A stretch of 33,175 nt of DNA, taken from a bacterium. Lineage in GTDB: Bacteria; Patescibacteriota; Minisyncoccia; Phycocordibacterales; UBA12079. The stretch covers positions 1-33,175 of the forward strand of contig DAOWHH010000014.1 of assembly GCA_030641525.1 (NCBI GenBank), read 5' to 3'. Below the pieces are notes generated by a model. That model saw nothing but the letters and a program-made list of their open reading frames with translations. It ran no database searches and had not been told where the DNA came from. Below are positions 19,086 through 27,468 of this stretch, in pieces. Numbering within the stretch: the stretch's first letter is position 1; every line of letters starts with the position of its first letter. Position numbers and translations under genes: made by a program.

Positions 19086-19240
19086 AGTATTAAGTATTAA
19101 GCTAGAATTCACTCCGTGAATTTTATAAATCTGAAAAATTACGACTAAAACATCTTTGATGTTCGTCCGATTAAAACAAAGTTTTAATTTAGGAAGCAAT
19201 TTTTATACTTAATACTTAATACCTAATACTTAATACTTAA
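19086..19240. repeat. Inverted pair of heptad arrays flanking hairpins between pnp and the next gene
   Basis: Reverse-oriented units AGTATTA-AGTATTA (19086-19101) follow the pnp stop. Five forward units TACTTAA, TACTTAA, TACCTAA, TACTTAA, TACTTAA (19206-19240) precede the GTG. Between them lie AATTCAC-TCC-GTGAATT (about 19110-19126) and CTAAAACATC-TTT-GATGTTCGTCCG (19144-19168) hairpins. AATACT (19232-19237) ends 8 nt before the start codon. Confidence 0.7.
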
Positions 19241-19245
19241 TTATT

Positions 19246-20796
19246 GTGGATGAATTTGAAAAAAAACAAAATAAAGGAGAACCAGATTCTAAAAATACAA
19301 AAAAACCTGATATTCCAGTTCCTTTTGGAATGGAAGATTTACAACCTGTGAAAGAACCCTCCTCCACAAAGGCTACAGCGAATCAAGAAAGCTACAATGT
19401 AACAAAACCTTCCTCCGCTGAAGCTATGACAGTCAAGGAAAACTCCGACACAGCAAAACTTACCTCCATTGAAGATTCTGGTATGGTAAAATCTGTCTTG
19501 GATGAACAAAACTTTGATGTAGTAGAAACTATCAATAAAACAAATTTAGCAGAAGAAAACATTACATATCCGATAGAACCAACACAAGCAACAGAAAAGA
19601 AAGCTCAAAAAAAACAAACATTAATCTCGAAAATAATTCCTAAAAAGATACTGGGGAAAAATCTTACTTCTACCACTTCTTCTACCAAACCTGTCTCGCC
19701 AGCAAATAAAATTATAGTGGACAAAAAAGAATTGGATGAAGTAAAACAAGACTCCACTACCTTCTCTGCCAAATCTTCCTCCGACGCTAAACCTACCTCA
19801 TCGGTAGACAAGATGGTAGTCGAGAAAGCTATGGTAGGTAAGACAGTGGATAAAATCACCTCTACCAAAGGCTCCGGCATGGTAAAACCTTCTTCTACTA
19901 AAGATATGGTAGGTAAAAAAAAGTCTGTATCTATCAGAACATACCAAGACGATATGGCAGATCTTTTAAAAAAAGACGGGTTGTCTGTAACTGGTGCAAT
20001 TATTGCAGAACAAATAAAGAAAGAAAATATCTTTTCAAAAGTAATGGGAGTTGAAAAGGCTACCAAAAAAAATATAATTCTATTAATCACAAGTATATCC
20101 ATTATCTTAATTGGAATATCATCTATAATTTTGATGTATTTTTTAAGACCTACACCAATTGTTAAAATTAGTGATGTAGAATTAAATTCTATTATATATT
20201 CCGAATATCAAAGAGAAATATTTTTAGATCAAACTAATAAAATAAAACTTTCTCAATTGATCGAAAATGAAATATTTAACACTGATATACCTATGGGATC
20301 TTTAATACATTTGTATTTGACCGACAGAGAATCTAATGCGAGCGGGGAATTAAGCAAAAAATTAATAGATATCAATACCTTGAGTAATTTATTAGATTTT
20401 CGTGTTTCTGACACTTTCTTAAGGTTTATTGAAAAAGATTTTATGTTTGGTTTCTATTCATCTTTTGGAAATAAACCATTTTTAATTCTTAAGACTGAAT
20501 CTTTTGAAAATTCTTTTCCAGAAATGCTGAAATGGGAAACTAATATGATTGAAGATTTAAGAGCTGTTTTTGTAGAAGAAAATCCAGCTATAATTACATC
20601 CCAATTAAGAAAAGGAGTATACCAATTTAAAGATATTGTTGTAAAAAACAGAGATGCTCGAGCTATTTTAGATAATGAAGGTAATATAATATTTGTATAT
20701 GCTTTTGCTGATAAAAATACTATAGTTATTGCTACCAACAAAAATACTTTGCAAGAAATATTTAATCGTTTAACAATTAGTTATCGAACTAGATAA
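19246..20796 (+). CDS. Single-pass membrane protein with long disordered cytoplasmic part
   Basis: No named family. The first 225 residues are low-complexity, rich in S/T/K/P, with recurring P-S-S-T-K, S-G-M-V-K and M-V-G-K-K elements, so probably disordered and cytoplasmic. A short conserved-looking helix pair (R-T-Y-Q-D-D-M-A-D-L-L-K-K at 231-243 and A-I-I-A-E-Q at 251-256) comes before one TM helix (about 275-300). The remaining 215 residues form an outside domain with regular strands (I-V-K-I-S-D-V-E, G-S-L-I-H-L-Y-L, N-T-I-V-I-A-T-N-K-N-T-L-Q-E-I-F). Similar membrane proteins with this helix pair before the TM are common in Parcubacteria near secretion-type genes; that is from memory. 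The GTG start follows a heptad promoter array. Confidence 0.75.
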   Translation: MDEFEKKQNKGEPDSKNTKKPDIPVPFGMEDLQPVKEPSSTKATANQESYNVTKPSSAEAMTVKENSDTAKLTSIEDSGMVKSVLDEQNFDVVETINKTNLAEENITYPIEPTQATEKKAQKKQTLISKIIPKKILGKNLTSTTSSTKPVSPANKIIVDKKELDEVKQDSTTFSAKSSSDAKPTSSVDKMVVEKAMVGKTVDKITSTKGSGMVKPSSTKDMVGKKKSVSIRTYQDDMADLLKKDGLSVTGAIIAEQIKKENIFSKVMGVEKATKKNIILLITSISIILIGISSIILMYFLRPTPIVKISDVELNSIIYSEYQREIFLDQTNKIKLSQLIENEIFNTDIPMGSLIHLYLTDRESNASGELSKKLIDINTLSNLLDFRVSDTFLRFIEKDFMFGFYSSFGNKPFLILKTESFENSFPEMLKWETNMIEDLRAVFVEENPAIITSQLRKGVYQFKDIVVKNRDARAILDNEGNIIFVYAFADKNTIVIATNKNTLQEIFNRLTISYRTR

Positions 20797-20894
20797 ATAG
20801 TAAGTAGCAAATATTAGGTATCAAGTATAGAAAAATTTGCTCCGCAAATTTTTCCGCTTAATACTTACCGATTAATAATTAACACTTAATTAAT
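20795..20894. repeat. Inverted pair of heptad arrays with AAAAATTTGC hairpin
   Basis: Reverse-oriented degenerate units (20795-20828) begin at the previous stop codon. Then come the perfect AAAAATTTGC-TCC-GCAAATTTTT hairpin (20831-20853) and forward units CGCTTAA, TACTTAC, CGATTAA, TAATTAA, CACTTAA (20855-20889) just before the next ATG. Confidence 0.7.
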
Positions 20895-21257
20895 ATGGAT
20901 ACACAATATTATAAAAAAAAGCTAGAGGATGAGTTAAAATTACTTACTAAAGAATTAAAAACTGTAGGTAGAATTAATCCTGATAATCCAAATGATTGGG
21001 AAGCAACCGGCAATCCAGAAACAAATCAAGACGATGATCATTCAGACCTTAATGATAATGCAGATGACCAAGAAGAATTTAGAGAAAGAAATGCTATTCT
21101 AACAGATTTAGAAATTCGTTTTAATAATGTTAAAAATGCATTAAAAAAGATTGACGAAGATAATTATGGAATATGTAAAGAATGTGGTGAAGATATAGAA
21201 AAAGAAAGATTGGAGGCTAATCCAGCAGCAGAGACTTGTATCAAGCATAAAAAGTAA
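20895..21257 (+). CDS. TraR/DksA-type zinc-finger protein
   Basis: A 120-residue protein of the DksA/TraR superfamily, whose members bind RNA polymerase or act as small zinc-ribbon regulators. The N-terminal two-thirds is a helical coiled coil interrupted by a very acidic loop (about 44-60, D-D-D-H-S-D-L-N-D-N-A-D-D). The C-terminal finger is Y-G-I-C-K-E-C-G-E-D-I-E...E-A-N-P-A-A-E-T-C-I-K-H. The ligands are C94, C97, C115 and H118, a C3H set instead of the usual four cysteines. Members of this short class are common in CPR genomes. It is preceded by a heptad array with a weak AACACT -10 ending 8 nt before the ATG. Confidence 0.88.
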   Translation: MDTQYYKKKLEDELKLLTKELKTVGRINPDNPNDWEATGNPETNQDDDHSDLNDNADDQEEFRERNAILTDLEIRFNNVKNALKKIDEDNYGICKECGEDIEKERLEANPAAETCIKHKK

Positions 21258-21412
21258 GTTATAAAACTAAAAATAGTGTTGATATAAAAAAATATTAATT
21301 TAAATAATTTTTAAACATTAAAAATTAAAAATTTTACCCTTAGAGTTTCAGAGAAAACCATATATTTAATAAATAAAATCTCTACAAACAAATGAGATTA
21401 ATATTTTAAATT

Positions 21413-22951
21413 ATGCATTTCTCAAAATTACATTCTGCCCAAATAAATATGCTTAAAGCATATATAATTGATATTGAAGTAGATATTTCAAAAAATACTC
21501 TAAATGCTTTTTCCATAGTTGGACTACCTGATAAAGCAATAGAAGAATCTAAAGACAGGGTATCAGCTGCTATCAAAAATAACGGTTTTAAATCTCCTAA
21601 AAGCAAAAATCAAAAAGTAATTGTATCTTTAGCCCCTGCTAGTATTAAAAAAGAGGGTCCTAATTTTGATTTGGGAATAGCTATTGCATATCTATTAGCA
21701 TCAGGAGATATTGATTTTAATCCTGATAAAAAAATATTTTTAGGCGAATTAACATTAGATGGGAATTTAAGGAAAATTGATGGAACTCTTTCCTTAATTA
21801 GAAAAGCAAAAGAATTGGATTTTGAGGAAGTTTATCTACCTATAGAAAATGCAAAAGAAGGTGCTTTGGTTGGAGGAATAAAAATATTCGGAGTTAAAAA
21901 CATCAAAGAAATTATTAAACATTTTAGTAATTTAGAGTCAGAAAAAGATTTTTGTTTAAAAACACAAATACAAACTAAAATAAATTATAATAAATCACTT
22001 CCTGTAATTGATTTTTCTGATATTAAAGGACAAGAATTAGCAAAAAGAGGTTTAGAAATAGCTGCTTCTGGTGGTCATAATATCGCAATGTACGGACCTC
22101 CCGGAACGGGGAAAACTATGTTAGCTAAAGCATTTTGTTATATTCTCCCACCACTTTCTTTCAAAGAAATTTTAGAAACAACATCAATCCATTCTATTGC
22201 TGGGACATTAAAAGAAGATTTAATTATTCAGGCACCTTTCAGATCTCCTCATCATACCGCTTCTTATGTTGCTCTTGTAGGAGGTGGAGCCTCTCCTAAA
22301 CCAGGAGAAATTACTTTAGCTCATAAAGGAGTTTTATTTTTGGATGAATTTCCTGAATTTGAAAAAAGGGCTCTTGAAGCCTTAAGACAACCTTTAGAAG
22401 ATGGGGTAATAAATATCTCTCGTTCCAGAGGAAGTACATCTTTTCCGGCTGATTTTATATTAATAGCCACAATGAACCCTTGCCCTTGTGGAAATTACGG
22501 AACTAAAAAAGAATGTATTTGTTCACCTATTCAATTAACAAATTATCAAAGAAAAATCTCCGGTCCGATTATAGATAGGATAGATATGTGGGTTGAAGTT
22601 GCCAATATAGATCATCATAAACTTTCTGAAAAAGATGATTCTTTAGAAAAAACTAATATTATAAAAAAGAGAGTAGAAGAAGCTAGAAATATTCAAGAAA
22701 AAAGATTTAAAAACTCCAAATCTAAATTTAATTCCAATATGTCAGCCAAAGATATAGAGAAAATGATAGACTTGGATACAAAAACAAAAGATATCTTAAA
22801 TCAATCAGCTACCCAATTAGAATTATCAGCTCGTGCCTACCATAAAATAATAAAATTGGCTCAAACCATTGCTGATTTGAACCAATCTAAAAAAATACTT
22901 CCTGAACATATATTGGAAGCACTCCAATACAGACCTAAGAAAGTTTTTTAG
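21413..22951 (+). CDS. YifB/ComM-type Mg-chelatase-like AAA+ ATPase
   Basis: The YifB/ComM family is a hexameric AAA+ helicase; ComM promotes branch migration during natural transformation in other bacteria. The 512-residue length is normal. There is an N-terminal Lon-like ChlI domain (about 1-170, S-I-V-G-L-P-D-K-A-I-E-E-S-K-D-R-V). Walker A is G-P-P-G-T-G-K-T (228-235) and Walker B is G-V-L-F-L-D-E-F. The family Cys cluster N-P-C-P-C-G-N-Y-G and C-I-C-S-P follows, then sensor I-I-D-R-I-D and the C-terminal Mg-chelatase domain with L-S-A-R-A-Y-H-K-I. DNA uptake or recombination is the likely context. It overlaps the convergent four-TM gene by 17 bp at the 3' end. Confidence 0.95.
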   Translation: MHFSKLHSAQINMLKAYIIDIEVDISKNTLNAFSIVGLPDKAIEESKDRVSAAIKNNGFKSPKSKNQKVIVSLAPASIKKEGPNFDLGIAIAYLLASGDIDFNPDKKIFLGELTLDGNLRKIDGTLSLIRKAKELDFEEVYLPIENAKEGALVGGIKIFGVKNIKEIIKHFSNLESEKDFCLKTQIQTKINYNKSLPVIDFSDIKGQELAKRGLEIAASGGHNIAMYGPPGTGKTMLAKAFCYILPPLSFKEILETTSIHSIAGTLKEDLIIQAPFRSPHHTASYVALVGGGASPKPGEITLAHKGVLFLDEFPEFEKRALEALRQPLEDGVINISRSRGSTSFPADFILIATMNPCPCGNYGTKKECICSPIQLTNYQRKISGPIIDRIDMWVEVANIDHHKLSEKDDSLEKTNIIKKRVEEARNIQEKRFKNSKSKFNSNMSAKDIEKMIDLDTKTKDILNQSATQLELSARAYHKIIKLAQTIADLNQSKKILPEHILEALQYRPKKVF

Positions 22952-23369
22952 GTGGAAACCCCCATTTTCCCATCATCCACCAAAAACTAGAAGTTGTTGT
23001 AAGCATAAAAATTACAATATGGAACGCAAATACCTGATCACGAAGTATAGAATTTTCTAAAATTTCATTTAGAAATAAACCAAACAAATAATTACAAAAA
23101 AGACCTATACTTATTGCGATTATAGTAATTATATTAGTCCGCAACCTCTTACTGCTAGACTCACAACCAGTTATAAATGGAGCTATTTTCCATAAAATAA
23201 TAGCTGTGGATATGAGAAAGACAATAATCTCTAAAAGAGGATGTATCTTTAAATTTAAACCACAAATATTTTTAATAAAAAATAACAAAGCTTCCAAAAA
23301 GATTATTACTATTATTCCTGAAGTAATATTAGCAATAAAGATTCTTAAAAAACTTTCTTTTTCTAGCAT
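22935..23369 (-). CDS. Four-TM membrane protein of unknown function
   Basis: No family recognised. The 144 residues contain four hydrophobic segments (about 9-33, 44-67, 79-102, 111-133) joined by short loops, with a basic C-terminus (G-K-W-G-F-P-P-K-K-L-S). There is one loop with C-E-S-S-S-K-R-L-R between TM2 and TM3. The start is well supported: AAGGAG ends 5 nt before the ATG, unlike most genes here. The 3' end overlaps that of yifB on the other strand by 17 bp, so both transcripts run into each other. A membrane channel, transporter accessory or envelope protein are all possible. Confidence 0.8.
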   Translation of the reverse strand: MLEKESFLRIFIANITSGIIVIIFLEALLFFIKNICGLNLKIHPLLEIIVFLISTAIILWKIAPFITGCESSSKRLRTNIITIIAISIGLFCNYLFGLFLNEILENSILRDQVFAFHIVIFMLTTTSSFWWMMGKWGFPPKKLS

Positions 23370-23519
23370 AATTTCTCCTTATTTTAAGTTAAAAAAGATA
23401 AAAATCCAAAAACAACTATTTTTAGTTTACCAATATTTAATAAAAAAACAACACTTTTTTAAAAAAAATGCTAATATATAAACAATTATCAATTATATAA
23501 TCCTAACCCAAATAAAAAT

Positions 23520-23846
23520 ATGCCAAATAAAACAGATTTAGAAATGACTATAAGTCAACTTAAACAAGAAATACAAAGAGAAATATTAAAATTAAGTGAA
23601 CTTAAAACAAAATTACAGAATTTCCAAACAGAAAAAGAACAAAAAAATCAAGGAATTATACAAAAAGAAGGAGAGATACGAGTATTAAAAAACGAAATAG
23701 AACAAATGAAAAAAGAATCAAGAGATAATGATAGAAGTATAAAAACTACAATGGATGAAATCTCTAAAATTGAAACTGACCAACAATTAAAAAATAACGA
23801 ATTAATAAAAATCCAAGAAGAACTTGCTGATACATTAAGAAAATAA
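23520..23846 (+). CDS. Coiled-coil protein, 108 residues
   Basis: No family recognised. Apart from the first eight residues the whole chain is a charged heptad coiled coil (S-Q-L-K-Q-E-I-Q-R-E-I-L-K-L-S-E-L-K through the C-terminal I-Q-E-E-L-A-D-T-L-R-K). It has no Cys, no signal peptide and no TM. It may form a cytoplasmic rod or an adaptor. A TATAAT lies about 18 nt before the ATG and no Shine-Dalgarno is visible. The low-complexity lysine/glutamate content makes homology weak, but codon periodicity and length suggest a real gene. Confidence 0.65.
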   Translation: MPNKTDLEMTISQLKQEIQREILKLSELKTKLQNFQTEKEQKNQGIIQKEGEIRVLKNEIEQMKKESRDNDRSIKTTMDEISKIETDQQLKNNELIKIQEELADTLRK

Positions 23847-23861
23847 ATTTTTAGAACTCAA

Positions 23862-23888
23862 TAAAAAAAATATCAGAATAATATTCTG
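23862..23888 (-). terminator. Terminator of the M23 peptidase gene
   Basis: On the minus strand CAGAATA-T-TATTCTG is followed by ATATTTTTTTT, 25 bp past the stop codon. Confidence 0.7.
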
Positions 23889-23912
23889 TATATATTCTAA
23901 AAACAAAAAACC

Positions 23913-24989
23913 TTATAGAGAAAAAGGATTTTTAGCTCCACGAACCTCAAAGTGAACATGAGGTCCTGTTGATCTACCAGTAGATCCTATATAACCTATC
24001 ACTTGCCCTTGGACAACGTGATATCCAGCCCAAACAATATTTTGACTATTATGAGAGTATAAAGTCTGAGTACCGTTATTGTGCTTTATAACAATATAAT
24101 TACCATAACCACCATTCCAATACCCGTTATCTTTAGAAATAATCACTTCTCCTGAAGCAGATGCTACAATCGGAGTTCCTTTTGGTGCTGCGAAATCTAT
24201 TGCGTTATAACCATGCAAATCTTGTGAAATTCTTCCGCCAGAAATTGGTCTAATATAATAACCAATATATTCAGGACCACCAGTTCCTCTTAAAGGGTTA
24301 TATCTAATCACTGATTTTGAATTAGACTTAGGTAGAGGAGCTTCTCCTTCAGGAATTATAATTTCATCACCAACAGCCAACACACTATTATCCAACAAAT
24401 CGTTATATTGCCTTGTTTCTTTGATATCTCCTTTATATTTCTCAACAATACTTTCTAGAGTATCACCTTTTTGAACTGTATATTTAACCCCATTAATAGG
24501 TAAAATACTCAAAATCTGCCCATTTCTGATCAAATCACCTTGTTTTATATCGTTAGCCCAGATAATTGTTCCTATAGAAACATCAAACATTTCTGCAATT
24601 TGACCTAAAGTATCTCCCTCCCTAACAATATAAGTAGCAATTCTGTCTGAATTAGCCCTTTCTTCAACATTTACCATAGTTCCCATTGGACCGGATTCTG
24701 GTAATAAAGCGGAATTATCTACAATAACAATATCACCACCCCCTTTACCTGAATTAGGATTATAATTGATAGAAGCCCTTAATAAAGCCATATTTTGAGA
24801 ATTTAGATCTTCCTCCATCTCTATTAATTCATCTATAACATTGTCAAATAATCCAGAAAACAAAGAAAAAACACCTGCATTGCTTACAAGAGGTGTTCCT
24901 AATAACATAATTAAAAAAATTCCCAATCCAATAAATGAACCAAAAACAGAGTTTTTCGGAGAAAAACCTTTTATATCCAATTTAATCAC
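23913..24989 (-). CDS. LysM-LysM-M23 cell-wall endopeptidase
   Basis: Peptidoglycan endopeptidase or regulator of the lysostaphin/M23 type, anchored in the membrane and acting outside. From the GTG start the 358 residues hold a TM or signal-anchor helix (16-32) and a linker. Two LysM domains follow: 119-163, Y-I-V-R-E-G-D-T-L-G-Q-I-A, and 170-213, Y-T-V-Q-K-G-D-T-L-E-S-I-V. The M23 domain (about 245-350) has the zinc ligands H259 and D265 (L-H-G-Y-N-A-I-D-F) and H344-x-H346 (P-H-V-H-F-E-V). All catalytic residues are present. The N-terminus may be longer: one base fewer in an A-run at 25056-25059 would join 24 further sensible codons from an ATG at 25062. A TTGACT promoter lies at 25113-25140. 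Confidence 0.93.
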   Translation of the reverse strand: MIKLDIKGFSPKNSVFGSFIGLGIFLIMLLGTPLVSNAGVFSLFSGLFDNVIDELIEMEEDLNSQNMALLRASINYNPNSGKGGGDIVIVDNSALLPESGPMGTMVNVEERANSDRIATYIVREGDTLGQIAEMFDVSIGTIIWANDIKQGDLIRNGQILSILPINGVKYTVQKGDTLESIVEKYKGDIKETRQYNDLLDNSVLAVGDEIIIPEGEAPLPKSNSKSVIRYNPLRGTGGPEYIGYYIRPISGGRISQDLHGYNAIDFAAPKGTPIVASASGEVIISKDNGYWNGGYGNYIVIKHNNGTQTLYSHNSQNIVWAGYHVVQGQVIGYIGSTGRSTGPHVHFEVRGAKNPFSL

Positions 24990-25112
24990 CTGTTTTGGCC
25001 ATATTTTTGACCAAATAGGATCTTTTTTATTAAGTAAAATAAGCCTAAATATTAATTTTCATCGTTTTCATCCGTTTTCTGATATTCAGCATAAACACTT
25101 AAATATTCCAAT

Positions 25113-25140
25113 ATAATAACAAAAAGCACTAAAAAGTCAA
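25113..25140 (-). promoter_or_regulatory. Promoter of the M23 peptidase gene
   Basis: On the minus strand TTGACT (25135-25140), a 16-bp spacer, TATTAT (25113-25118). It lies 50 bp before the possible upstream ATG at 25062 and 120 bp before the GTG at 24989, which favours the upstream start. Confidence 0.6.
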
Positions 25141-25191
25141 TCGTTTTTTCTGCTTCTCAAATCTATAAGAACTTGTTTAGAATCTCTTAAT

Positions 25192-25311
25192 ACCTGAATT
25201 CTCAGGTACTATAATTTTATCAATTCCACCAACTCAGTCAATCATTCCAGTAAAAATTTGTGGATAGCAAAATCTCCGAAAATATTCGGAGGTTGAACCT
25301 CCGAATATTTT
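25192..25311. repeat. Two hairpins in the 25.1-25.35 kb gap
   Basis: TACCTGA-ATTC-TCAGGTA (25192-25209), and AAAATATTCGGAGGTT with its exact complement around a single G (25279-25311). They lie between the divergent M23 and helicase genes. I see no gene in 25141-25344. Confidence 0.6.
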
Positions 25312-25344
25312 ATTTTGATAAAAAATCGTTGTGTTTTTTTATGA

Positions 25345-25350
25345 TATACT
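25345..25350 (+). promoter_or_regulatory. -10 box of the helicase gene, leaderless
   Basis: TATACT ends 6 nt before the ATG at 25357. This ATG, not the TTG in the downstream frame, is therefore the likely start, which makes the frameshift at the A-run significant. Confidence 0.55.
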
Positions 25351-25356
25351 ACAAAA

Positions 25357-27316
25357 ATGTCATATTTAGATGAATTAAATTCAGAACAAAAAAAAAGCTG
25401 TTTTGCATAAAGATGGACCACTTTTAATATTAGCGGGAGCTGGAGCAGGAAAGACTAGAACTATTAGTTATAGAATTTTACATTTAATAAAAAACGGAGT
25501 GGCGCCAGAAAATATTTTAGCTGTCACATTCACAAATAAAGCTGCTAATGAAATGAAAGAAAGGGTGTCTAAACTTTTAAAAAAAGATTTCATTTCTAAT
25601 ATATCTTTTGAAGAAGAACCTTTCATAAAAACATTTCATTCCCTTGGTGTATACATTCTTCGAGAAAATTTCAAAGAATTAAATATTTCCAAATATTTTT
25701 CCATTCTTGATAAAAATGATTCACAAAAAATAATTAAAGAAATAATTATTTCTTTAGATTTAGACCCTAAACAAATTGAACCTAAAAAGATATTGGGGGT
25801 AATTTCTAAACAAAAAGGAAATTTTATAACTCCATTTGATTATGAAAGTGAACCACGGTCAGGAAGCGATTTTTTATCTAAAATAATTTCTGATGTCTGG
25901 ATAAAATACGAAGAGAGATTAAATAAGGAAAAGTCATTAGACTTTGATGATCTTCTATTAAAAACAGCAACTTTATTAAAAGAGAAAAAAGATATTTTGG
26001 AACGCTATCAAAAAAAATGGAAATATATTCATATAGACGAGTATCAAGATACAAATAAAGTTCAATATAAAATCGCTAAATTACTTTCTGGTAAAAATAA
26101 AAATATTTGTGTAGTAGGGGATGAAGATCAATTAATTTATGCTTGGCGAGGAGCTAGTATTAGAAATATTTTAAATTTTGAAAAAGATTTTTCTAAATCA
26201 CAAACAATCTTATTGGAAGAAAATTATCGCTCTACCCAAAATATTTTAGCTGCTGCTAATAAAGTCATAAAAAAGAATAGCTTACGAAAAGATAAGAATC
26301 TTTTTACCAAAAATAACGCAGGTGAAAAAATAGATTTATATTCTGCTTACGATGAAAAAGATGAAGCTAATTTCATAGCATTAACAGCTCAAGATTTAAT
26401 TGAGAATCAAAAAATTCCCGCCCAAGAAATTGCTGTCCTATATCGCACAAATTTTCAATCAAGAAATTTAGAAGAAGCTTTTTTAAATGTGGGAGTTCCT
26501 TATCAAGTTTTAGGAACAAAATTTTTTGATAGAAAAGAAATTAAAGACATCATCTCATATATAAAAACATCTCTTAATTCAGAAAATTTAATTGATTTCA
26601 AACGAGTGGTAAATACACCAGCTAGAGGAATTGGAAAAGTGACACTCGCAAAAATATTTGCCGATAAAGAAGATGAATTAAGTTCTACTATTCAATTAAA
26701 AATAAAAAACTTTAGGAGTCTATTAATCAAGATAAAAGAAATTGCCTTAATAAAAGAACCATCAATTTTAATTAAATTCATTATCCAAGAAAGTGGTTTA
26801 GGTGATAAATTAAAATCTGGAACAGAAGAAGATTTAGAAAGATTATCTAATATGAAAGAGCTTGTTTCACTAGCTTTGAAATATGACAAAATGCCAATAG
26901 GGGAAGGGATAGAAAAATTATTAGAAGATGTCGCTCTTATGACAGACCAAGATAAAATGGAGAAAAAAACTAATGCTGTAAAACTTATGACTGTTCATGC
27001 TTCTAAAGGACTTGAATTTGATTTTGTTTTTATTGCTGGCTTGGAAGACGAACTTTTTCCTAGTAAGATGTACGACAAATCTGATTCTAACCAAGAAGAG
27101 GAAGAAAGAAGATTATTTTATGTAGCTCTTACTCGTGCTAGAAAAAAATTATTTTTAACCTATACTTCAATGAGAACAATTTTCGGATCACGCAGAACAA
27201 ATACAATTTCAGAATTTATCACAGATATAGATGATAATTTAATAGAGGATGTTTCAGATAATCATTACACAAATTCTTCAGAAGGATCTGAAAAAATAGA
27301 ATATCTTGAATGGTAA
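25357..27316 (+). CDS. pcrA: UvrD/PcrA superfamily 1 DNA helicase, with a +1 frameshift near the start
   Basis: A 3'-5' DNA helicase for repair and replication restart. From the ATG the frame reads M-S-Y-L-D-E-L-N-S-E-Q-K-K, the expected Q motif, but a run of nine A (25388-25396) puts the rest, A-V-L-H-K-D-G-P..., one base out of frame. With eight A the protein would be continuous, about 652 residues. After the run all motifs are intact: I (G-A-G-A-G-K-T, 25436-25456), Ia (F-T-N-K-A-A-N-E-M), II (I-D-E-Y-Q-D-T-N), III (V-V-G-D-E-D-Q-L-I-Y-A-W-R-G-A), IV-V, and VI (V-A-L-T-R-A-R-K-K-L). It is shorter than PcrA at the C-terminus. The shift may be a sequencing error, a polymorphism or slippage; the rest of the gene shows no decay. 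Confidence 0.9.
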
Positions 27317-27370
27317 GTAAGTATTAAGTATTGAGGAAAAGGCGAGCCGAAGGCTCGCCTTTTCGGTTTT
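27317..27370 (+). terminator. Reverse heptads and terminator hairpin after the helicase gene
   Basis: Reverse-oriented heptad units (AGTAAGTATTAAGTATTGAG, about 27315-27335) are followed by the perfect hairpin GAAAAGGCGAGCC-GAA-GGCTCGCCTTTTC (27336-27364) and a T-rich tail. Confidence 0.8.
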
Positions 27371-27429
27371 ATTAGTATATTTACTATAAATCTATAGTTT
27401 TTTGGTTTTTATATTAAAAATGTTTCACA

Positions 27430-27461
27430 TACTTGATACTTACTACTTGCTACTTTATACT
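27430..27461 (+). promoter_or_regulatory. Heptad array containing the rsmA promoter, leaderless
   Basis: Units TACTTGA, TACTTAC, TACTTGC, TACTTTA, TACTGTC. Within them TTGATA (27433-27438), exactly 17 bp, TATACT (27456-27461), then 7 nt to the ATG at 27469. This is the clearest case of an array acting as a promoter. Confidence 0.75.
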
Positions 27462-27468
27462 GTCTTAT

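Noticed and set aside
27433-27468. TTG at 27433 as the rsmA start
   Set aside because: It is the TTGATA -35 element. The extra residues do not belong to RsmA and the ATG at 27469 gives the family N-terminus.
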